21,143 nt of DNA, taken from NCBI GenBank assembly GCA_016793585.1, contig JAEUJR010000859.1, forward strand, positions 1 to 21,143. Reading direction: 5' to 3'. How positions within the stretch are numbered: position 1 is the first letter of the stretch; each line of letters opens with the position of its first letter. This document shows, one piece after another, positions 1-6,132 of the stretch. The translations under genes were made by a program, and so were the position numbers. Origin of the DNA: Archangium sp. (GTDB lineage: Bacteria; Myxococcota; Myxococcia; Myxococcales; Myxococcaceae). The notes beneath the pieces were generated by a model that was not told where the DNA came from, ran no database searches, and worked only from the letters and a program-made list of their open reading frames with translations.

Positions 1-12
1 CGTACGGACGTC

Positions 13-18
13 GGAGGT
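13..18 (+). promoter_or_regulatory. Shine-Dalgarno site of the substrate-binding/OmpA gene
   Basis: GGAGGT lies 7 bases before the ATG at 26. This near-perfect site fixes the start of the first gene. Only 25 bases precede that ATG, so no promoter can be judged and the operon may begin outside the window. Confidence 0.8.
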
Positions 19-25
19 CTCACAC

Positions 26-1687
26 ATGAAGCTGACTCCATTCGGCAAGGTGTTCATCGCGCTCGTGGCACTGGGCGTCATCGGCTACATCGGGTTCGCC
101 CGCTTCGGCCTCGGCGACAAGCTGCGCGAGTTCTCGGGCGCGACGAAGAAGGTCGACGACGGCTCGGGCACCAAGGGCACGGGCGGCGGCGAAGAAGTCA
201 CCAGGGACGACTTCTCGAAGCTGCGAGACGGCATCGAAGACGCGCCCCGTCAGGGTGGGCAGCCGGTCAACGCGGGCAACGCCACCCTCGGCGCAGGCAC
301 GCTCAACCGCCCGCTTCGCGTCGCCATCAACACCTGGGCCGGTCACGCACCCGGCATCGTCGCGAACGGAGGCATGAAGCCCGGCAGCGCGGCGAGCCTC
401 TACAAGAAGAAGTACGGGCTCGACGTGGAGTTCAAGCTCTTCGAAGACCCGAGCCAGAAGCTCGCGGCCTTCATCTCGGGCGACGTCGACGTCATGTGGG
501 ACACGGTCGACAGCTACGCGCGCGAGGCGAGCGTGCTGGCCGAGAAGAACATCAAGGCCAAGGCCATCATCCAGGAAGACTGGAGCCGCGGCGGCGACGG
601 CATCGTCAGCCTCAAGAGCATCAAGTCGGTCGAAGATCTGAAGGGCAAGAAGATCGCCACCACGCAGTACACGCCGTCACACTGGCTCCTGCTGTTCCTG
701 CTCTCGCAGTCGGGGCTCTCGCCGCAAGATCGCGCCGACATCGAGAAGAACCTCACCATCGTGCCCGAGGCCCCGCAGGCCGCCGCGCTGTTCAAGGCGA
801 AGAAGGTCGACGCGGCCGTCACGTGGGAGCCCGATCTCTCGGGCGCCGTCAGCGCGCGTGAAGACGAGGCGCACATTCTGGTGAGCACGGTCGCAGCGAC
901 CAACGTCATCGCCGACACCCTCGTGGCGCGTCAGCAGATCATCGACGAGTCGCCGCGCGCCATCGCCGACTTCGTCTCGGGCTGGTTCGACGCCATCGGC
1001 GTGATGAAAGAAGACCCCGAAGGCACCAACCGCATCGTGGCGACCGAGCTCAAGCTCGCTCCTGAAGACGTGTCGGGCATGCTCTCGGGTCTCAAACTCA
1101 CCGCGTTCGCCGACAACGCGATCTTCTACGGCCTCTCGGGCCCGCGCTCGTCGTTCGACGCGCTCTTCAACGGCGCCTTCGTCATCTGGCGCAAGAAGGG
1201 CGTCATCACGAAGGTCGTCGACGCCGCCGACTGGCGAGACAGCCGCTTCGTCGCCGCGCTCGCGAGCCAGTACAAGGATCAGAAGGTCGAAGAGACCTAC
1301 GCGTTCAAGGACAAGCCGAAGATCAGCGATCGCGCGATCGTGAAGAAGAGCCTCTCGATTCACTTCACGACGGGCTCCGACGAGATCATGCCGGGCAGTT
1401 ACTTCACCCTCGACTCGCTCGGCGACACCATGCTCGCCTTCGGCAACACGTACCTGCAGGTCGAGGGCAACACCGACAGCCGCGGCAACGAGCCGACGAA
1501 CAAGACGCTCTCGCAGAAGCGCGCTGACGCCGTGCGCGCGTACCTCGTGAAGAACTTCAACCTCGACGAGAAGCGCTTCGTCACCGTCGGCAAGGGCAGC
1601 GCGAACCCCGTCGCGAGCAACGACTCCGAAGACGGGCGGGCGCTCAACCGCCGCACGGACATCAAGGTCGTGCTGAACGCCGAGTGA
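26..1687 (+). CDS. Membrane-anchored ABC substrate-binding protein fused to an OmpA domain
   Basis: Seen: 553 residues. One N-terminal hydrophobic helix (about 8-25) has no clear cleavage site. A Gly/Thr-rich linker follows (about 40-95). A substrate-binding domain of the NMT1/SsuA/TauA type spans about 96-400, with DLKGKKIATTQ at 204-214 and VDAAVTWEPD at 261-270. A C-terminal OmpA domain spans about 441-553, with NTDSRG at 482-487, D484 and R499 at the 15-residue spacing of the diaminopimelate-binding Asp/Arg pair, and NRR at 541-543. Known: this binding-protein class serves importers of nitrate, sulfonates or thiamine precursors, and OmpA domains bind peptidoglycan. Inferred: the protein is fixed in the inner membrane and holds peptidoglycan while feeding the importer encoded next. 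Similar fusions are often named phosphate-binding/OmpA proteins, but nothing here fixes the substrate. Its stop overlaps the permease start by 4 bases. Confidence 0.88.
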   Translation: MKLTPFGKVFIALVALGVIGYIGFARFGLGDKLREFSGATKKVDDGSGTKGTGGGEEVTRDDFSKLRDGIEDAPRQGGQPVNAGNATLGAGTLNRPLRVAINTWAGHAPGIVANGGMKPGSAASLYKKKYGLDVEFKLFEDPSQKLAAFISGDVDVMWDTVDSYAREASVLAEKNIKAKAIIQEDWSRGGDGIVSLKSIKSVEDLKGKKIATTQYTPSHWLLLFLLSQSGLSPQDRADIEKNLTIVPEAPQAAALFKAKKVDAAVTWEPDLSGAVSAREDEAHILVSTVAATNVIADTLVARQQIIDESPRAIADFVSGWFDAIGVMKEDPEGTNRIVATELKLAPEDVSGMLSGLKLTAFADNAIFYGLSGPRSSFDALFNGAFVIWRKKGVITKVVDAADWRDSRFVAALASQYKDQKVEETYAFKDKPKISDRAIVKKSLSIHFTTGSDEIMPGSYFTLDSLGDTMLAFGNTYLQVEGNTDSRGNEPTNKTLSQKRADAVRAYLVKNFNLDEKRFVTVGKGSANPVASNDSEDGRALNRRTDIKVVLNAE

Positions 1688-2535
1688 CCGTGACGACCCC
1701 CAAGCGTCAGGCAGCCAGGCCGTCGTTGTGGGCCCTGCGAACCGCCGTGCCCCAGGGCACGGCGCGGCTCATCTCGCTCGTGTCGGTCGCGATTCTCGTC
1801 GGCGCGTGGTGCGTGCTCTCGTACGTGACCGTCACCCGTAACGGAGAGCCCGAGCCGCTGGTGCCGCACTTCTTCCTGCCGGCGCCCGATCAGGTGCTGA
1901 AGAGCCTGCTCTACCTCTTCTTCGAGAAGGATCTCGGCCTCGCCATCGCGACCAGCGGCCTGCGCATCGCCAAGGCCATCGGGTTGTCGATCATCGTCGC
2001 GCTGCCGCTGGGCATCGCGATGGGCTCGTACGATCTGATCAACCGGGTGTTCGAGCCGATCGTCGCGCCGATGCGCTACCTGCCGATCACCGCCTTCATT
2101 CCGCTGCTCATTCTGTGGTTCGGCATCGACGAGTCGCAGAAGGTGGCGTTCCTCTTTCTGGGAACGGTCGTGTACCTGTTGCCGGCCGTCGTCGACGCGA
2201 TTCGCCTGGTGCCCGAAGAGCTGGTGCAGACGGCATTCACGCTCGGCGCGACGAAGGGTCAGGTGATTCGCACCGTGCTGATCCCCGCGGCGCTGCCGGC
2301 CATCTTCGACGGCTTCCGCGTGATGAACGCGATCGCGTGGACGTACATCATTCTCGCCGAGCTGGTGAACCCGCAGAACGGCATCGGCTACATCTTGCGG
2401 TTGGCCGAGCAGCACCTGAAGCCCGAGTGGAGCTTCGCGGGCATCGTCGTCGTCGGCGTCATCGGCATCACCACCGACGTGCTCATTCGGGCGCTGAACC
2501 GGCTGCTGTTCTCGTGGAGGGAAGTCGATGTCTGA
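1684..2535 (+). CDS. ABC transporter permease, SsuC/TauC-like
   Basis: This 283-residue inner-membrane permease belongs to the binding-protein-dependent family (BPD_transp_1). It has about six hydrophobic helices, starting near residue 26. The EAA loop that docks on the ATPase is clear: AAxxxG is represented by TAFTLGATKG, followed by IPAALP. Length and helix pattern match SsuC, TauC and nitrate permeases. The start is GTG at 1684, sharing GTGA with the preceding stop; a second GTG at 1690 is also possible. The gene overlaps the following ATPase gene by 8 bases, which suggests translational coupling of the three transporter parts. The substrate cannot be read from the sequence. Confidence 0.9.
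   Translation: MTVTTPKRQAARPSLWALRTAVPQGTARLISLVSVAILVGAWCVLSYVTVTRNGEPEPLVPHFFLPAPDQVLKSLLYLFFEKDLGLAIATSGLRIAKAIGLSIIVALPLGIAMGSYDLINRVFEPIVAPMRYLPITAFIPLLILWFGIDESQKVAFLFLGTVVYLLPAVVDAIRLVPEELVQTAFTLGATKGQVIRTVLIPAALPAIFDGFRVMNAIAWTYIILAELVNPQNGIGYILRLAEQHLKPEWSFAGIVVVGVIGITTDVLIRALNRLLFSWREVDV
2516..2520 (+). promoter_or_regulatory. Shine-Dalgarno site of the ABC ATPase gene
   Basis: GGAGG lies inside the 3' end of the permease gene, 7 bases before the ATG at 2528. It supports that start and hence the 8-base overlap between the two genes. Confidence 0.7.
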
Positions 2536-3370
2536 GAGCGCGCCTCCCGCAGCCATCGCCGCCGGTACGACGCCCAAGCTCGAGCTGCGAAACCTGTCGA
2601 TGTCGTACACCGATCGTCAGGGCCGCACGGTGCACGCGGTCGACGACGTGAACCTCACGGTCGCGAACAAGCCGGGCGTCGGAGAGCTCGCCGTCTTCCT
2701 CGGCCCGTCTGGCTGCGGGAAGAGCACGATTCTCAAAGCCGTCGCGGGCCTCATGAAGCCCGACGTCGGAGAGGTGCTGGTCGACGGCAAGCCGGTCGAG
2801 GGCACGGGCCGCGATCGCGGCATGGTGTTTCAGAGCTACACGAGCTTCGCCTGGCGCACGGTGCGGCAGAACGTCGAGTACGGGCTCGAGCTGCAGGGCA
2901 TCGCGGCCGAAGAGCGCAAGGCGCGCGCGCTGAAGCTGATTCAGCAGGTGGGCCTGAAGGACTTCGCCGACTCGTTGCCGAAGCAGCTCTCGGGCGGCAT
3001 GAAGCAGCGCGTGGCGATCGCCCGCACCCTCGCCAACCAGCCGCGCGTCATCTTGATGGACGAGCCCTTCGGCGCGCTCGACCCGCAGACGCGGTGGGGC
3101 ATGCAGTCGACGATTCTCGACGTGCTGCGCACGCAGGACAACTCGGTGCTCTTCGTCACGCACGACGTGAGCGAGGCGGTGTACCTGGCCGACGTCATCT
3201 TCGTGCTCTCGCACCGGCCGGCGAAGGTGCTGCACCGCATCGAGGTGCCCTTCTTCGAGTCACGTGAAGCGGCGGTGAAGCAGTCGGCCGACTTCAAGCG
3301 CGTCGAGGCGCAGGTGCTCGACATGCTCCACAGCCTCAACGTGCAGGGCAACGTGCGGGTGGGGCTCTGA
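2528..3370 (+). CDS. ABC transporter ATP-binding protein, SsuB/TauB-like
   Basis: This 280-residue cytoplasmic ATPase should power the permease encoded just upstream. All motifs are intact: Walker A GPSGCGKST (59-67), Q-loop Q102, signature LSGGMKQR (154-161), Walker B VILMDEP (174-180), D-loop ALD (183-185) and switch H212. Known: this order and the preference for a single subunit type are typical of nitrate/sulfonate/taurine importers, where two ATPase and two permease chains form the complex. The C-terminus (about 230-280) is short and carries no recognised regulatory domain. The gene overlaps the permease gene by 8 bases and is followed after 4 bases by the coiled-coil gene. Confidence 0.93.
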   Translation: MSESAPPAAIAAGTTPKLELRNLSMSYTDRQGRTVHAVDDVNLTVANKPGVGELAVFLGPSGCGKSTILKAVAGLMKPDVGEVLVDGKPVEGTGRDRGMVFQSYTSFAWRTVRQNVEYGLELQGIAAEERKARALKLIQQVGLKDFADSLPKQLSGGMKQRVAIARTLANQPRVILMDEPFGALDPQTRWGMQSTILDVLRTQDNSVLFVTHDVSEAVYLADVIFVLSHRPAKVLHRIEVPFFESREAAVKQSADFKRVEAQVLDMLHSLNVQGNVRVGL

Positions 3371-3374
3371 CGTC

Positions 3375-4220
3375 ATGGACGAGCGCGACGACCCGCCGAA
3401 CTTCCTGAAGTCGGCGTTCCTCAACGTCTACAACCTGTCGCTGCTCGGCGGCGCAGGGCTGACGGCCCTCGTCACCCAGGACTGGCTCATCGGCGTCGGC
3501 GCGCTGGCCCTCGAGGCGTTGTGGCTCGTCGTCGGGCCTGATCTGAAGCCGTTTCAACGCGCGGTGAAAGAGACCGCACGCCAGGAGCGCGAGAAGCTCG
3601 AGCAGGCCCGCGTCGAGAAGCTGCTGTCTGAGCTCACCGGCCGCGACTTTCAGCGCGCGAAGGCGTTGGAGGAGCTCAAGCGCGAGATCGAGCGCGACAT
3701 CGCGAACAACCCGACCTTCAGCGCGCTGCTGCTGCGCACCGAGCTCGAGAAGCTGGGCCAGCTGTACCAGAGCTTCGTGAAGCTGGCGGCCGCGTGCCTC
3801 AAGAGCGAGGAGTACCTGAGCACCGTCTCGGACAAGGAGCTCACCAAACAGCTCGAGGCGCAGCAGGCGCTCGAGCGCAACCACACCGACGCTGCGCTCG
3901 TCGAGCTCGCGAAGAAGAACAGCCAGGTGCTGCAGAAGCGCGTCGACGCCGTGCGCGACATTCGCATGTTCCTGCAGCGGGCCCGCGGGCAGATGAACCT
4001 CATCGAGAACTCGGTGCGGCTGCTGCGCGATCAGGCGCTGACGATGACGAGCCCGAACCAGCTCACCGAGCAGCTCGATGGCCTGCTCAGCAGCGTCGAT
4101 GCAGTGTCGCAGAGCGTGAAAGACACCGACGCGATTCTCTCGGGCCGCTTCGACGCGGTGGTGCCGGTGAGCAGCGGTGACGAACCGCAGGGCCTCGCCG
4201 AGCGCGACCGCGTTCGCTGA
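3375..4220 (+). CDS. Unrecognised membrane protein with two N-terminal helices and a long coiled coil
   Basis: I do not recognise a family for these 281 residues. Seen: two hydrophobic segments (about 15-33 and 37-54) with a short turn, then a highly charged, almost wholly helical region from about 60 to 270. This is rich in Glu, Lys, Arg, Leu and Gln and has coiled-coil spacing. The tail is short and polar. With two membrane passes both ends should lie on the same side; the positive charge after the second helix suggests the coiled coil is cytoplasmic (inference). The gene starts 4 bases after the ATPase gene, so it almost certainly belongs to the transporter operon and could be a scaffold or regulator of it. 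The ribosome site is weak. The gene ends exactly where the opposite-strand coding begins. Confidence 0.75.
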   Translation: MDERDDPPNFLKSAFLNVYNLSLLGGAGLTALVTQDWLIGVGALALEALWLVVGPDLKPFQRAVKETARQEREKLEQARVEKLLSELTGRDFQRAKALEELKREIERDIANNPTFSALLLRTELEKLGQLYQSFVKLAAACLKSEEYLSTVSDKELTKQLEAQQALERNHTDAALVELAKKNSQVLQKRVDAVRDIRMFLQRARGQMNLIENSVRLLRDQALTMTSPNQLTEQLDGLLSSVDAVSQSVKDTDAILSGRFDAVVPVSSGDEPQGLAERDRVR

Positions 4221-4430
4221 TCAGCCGAAGACCTGCCGAGCGTACCAGCTCGCGACCTCGCCACCCTCCATCGCCAGGCAGTGACGAACCGAGGGCTGTT
4301 GGAGCACGACCACGTCGCTCTGCCCCGGCGCCCACCATGACGGCACCTGCTGCCGAGCGGCTCCGAGCCCAATCGGAAACAGCGGCGCGCAGCTCACGAA
4401 GACGACGAGAGGCACCACTGCTCGAGCCAT
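4221..4430 (-). CDS. Possible small secreted protein or lipoprotein
   Basis: This is a 69-codon reading frame starting at ATG 4430, 31 bases after the stop of the DUF1501 gene and on the same strand. Residues 1-14 form a hydrophobic leader ending in VSC, a weak lipobox. The rest contains tryptophans and a balanced composition, and most codons end in G or C as in neighbouring genes. An in-frame stop lies just upstream, so the start is well bounded. There is no clear Shine-Dalgarno site. No family is recognised. It could be the last gene of the DUF1592/DUF1501 operon or a chance frame; without it, 4221-4461 would be a 241-base gap. Confidence 0.45.
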   Translation of the reverse strand: MARAVVPLVVFVSCAPLFPIGLGAARQQVPSWWAPGQSDVVVLQQPSVRHCLAMEGGEVASWYARQVFG

Positions 4431-4461
4431 GCGCGATCAGCGCCCACGGCTCGACGCGATT

Positions 4462-6132
4462 TCACACCTTCTTGATGAACGGCATCGGCGGCGCGGTGTT
4501 GAGGCCCTTGCCCGCAGGGTTGATGCCCGAGAGATCGAGCGCCGTCGCGTAGACGTGGCCCGCGTGCGTGACGACGCTGTTCGGGTCCTTCGTGCCGCGC
4601 GAGAGGCCCGTGACCGGGTCGAACGACGGGTCGAGTGAGCCGTCATTGAGCCGAATGGGAATGGCCTCGAGCGACGAGGTGCCGACGCGGCCGTACTGTT
4701 TTCCACCCTGCACCGTGCCACCGAGGAACGCGACGGAGTTGACGCGCCAGTGCTGGCAGCAGTCCTGCTCCATGATCTTGGTGTACTTCGTCGCGTCAGG
4801 GTCGCTCGAGGCGAGAATCGACGCCACGTCGCCCTGAATGGTGCGGCCCATCTCGCTGCACAACACGATCGTCGTCAGATCCCAGTACGACTTGCCGCTC
4901 GTGCCGTACTGCGTGGTCTTGAGCTTGCGCACGAGCGCCTTCAGCGGCGTCCACAGATCCTTGTTGAGCATCGCCTTCTGATCGGTCTGCCCGCGCGACG
5001 CCATGATGCCGCGACGATCTTGATGCGTGTCGTAGCCGCGGATCTGGCGGTTCTCGATGAAGAAGCCGGCCGACAGGCCCTTCGTCATCAGCTCGAAGGT
5101 CATCATGGCCTGCACGTTGACGTTGGGAGAGTCCTTCGAGCGGGCGGGGTTGCCGTTCACCGAGGTCGACGTGGTGGCCTCGTCGGAGGGCTGCACTCCG
5201 AACTCCGCGCGCAGGGCGGCATCGGTGAACATCGTCTGCGGGTTCACCACGACGCCGCTGCTGCCGTTGAGCTGCTTGTAGATGCGTACGGCCGAGTCGA
5301 ACGAGCGCGCGGTCTCACCCGTCTTGTCCTGCAGGAAGGCCTGGTGCAGGTCGTCGGTGTACGTCCGAATTCGGGCGTTGCGGGCAGCCGAAGTGACGTT
5401 GCCGAGCAGCGCGAGGCGGTTGCGCATCTCGGTGGGCGTGCGGCCGTAGTTCGTGTGCGCGTACGCGGGCCCGAGCTTGCCGTAGTAGCCGGTGCCTTCG
5501 GGGTAGTTCGCTTCTTCGAGCTCGCCGTCGGACAACCAGCGGTGCCAGCTCACGTGCGCGAGGGGAAGGCTCGAGCCATAGGCCTCGCAGAACGCCTGCA
5601 TCACGGTGCGCTCCACCGGGCGGCGCGCGGCGGTCATCGGCGTGTACGAGGCGTACTTGCCGTAGTGGTACTCCCAGCGCCCACCGGAGTGGAACGTGTT
5701 GCCCGCATGTGACGAGACGATCGCCATGTCGGGCAGCAGGTCGACGCCGTCATCGGCGAGGTAGCCGTACGTGATGCCGGTCGCGGCGTGCGTTCGGGGC
5801 GCGACGGCGCTCGCCAGGGCGGGGCCATAGCCGCGGGGGCGATAGATCTGGCTCGACCACGCGGGGCTCGGGTTGAGCGTGTTCGCGGGAATGGTCAGCA
5901 GCGCGTGGTTGGGCGTGTCGACCGGCGAGAACATCGAGTAGCTGTCCCAGCCGCCCTCCTGGAACCAGTAGATGAGAAAGCGAGGCTCGGCGCCCATGTT
6001 CTGGGCAGCAGCCTCGGCGAACCCCAGCGTCTTCGGCGTTCCCGGCACGCCGAACCGACGGAAGAAGGACAACCAGTCGAGCACGCCGATGGCGGTTCCG
6101 GCGGCGGCTCCCAACAACGTTCTGCGCTTCAT
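4462..6132 (-). CDS. DUF1501 family protein, exported by a Tat-like signal
   Basis: Seen: 556 residues. The start MKRRTLLGAAAG has twin arginines followed by a hydrophobic stretch, as in Tat signals. RFLIYWFQEGGWDSY (51-65) corresponds to the opening strand of DUF1501 proteins, with its Gly-Gly-x-Asp. SSHAGNTFHSGG lies in the middle. Late in the protein come TTIVLCSEMGRT and a QHW followed by FLGGTVQGG, which match the family's closing motifs. Known: DUF1501 belongs to the alkaline phosphatase/sulfatase-like fold group. Its reaction is unknown, and it is commonly paired with cytochrome-c-bearing DUF15xx proteins. The start ATG shares ATGA with the stop of the upstream di-haem gene, so the two are translationally coupled. 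DUF1552 is an alternative label I consider less likely. Confidence 0.82.
   Translation of the reverse strand: MKRRTLLGAAAGTAIGVLDWLSFFRRFGVPGTPKTLGFAEAAAQNMGAEPRFLIYWFQEGGWDSYSMFSPVDTPNHALLTIPANTLNPSPAWSSQIYRPRGYGPALASAVAPRTHAATGITYGYLADDGVDLLPDMAIVSSHAGNTFHSGGRWEYHYGKYASYTPMTAARRPVERTVMQAFCEAYGSSLPLAHVSWHRWLSDGELEEANYPEGTGYYGKLGPAYAHTNYGRTPTEMRNRLALLGNVTSAARNARIRTYTDDLHQAFLQDKTGETARSFDSAVRIYKQLNGSSGVVVNPQTMFTDAALRAEFGVQPSDEATTSTSVNGNPARSKDSPNVNVQAMMTFELMTKGLSAGFFIENRQIRGYDTHQDRRGIMASRGQTDQKAMLNKDLWTPLKALVRKLKTTQYGTSGKSYWDLTTIVLCSEMGRTIQGDVASILASSDPDATKYTKIMEQDCCQHWRVNSVAFLGGTVQGGKQYGRVGTSSLEAIPIRLNDGSLDPSFDPVTGLSRGTKDPNSVVTHAGHVYATALDLSGINPAGKGLNTAPPMPFIKKV

Noticed and set aside
1399..2610. 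403-codon minus-strand frame across the binding protein and permease genes
   Set aside because: Asp/Arg/His-rich shadow opposite genes with clear transporter motifs.
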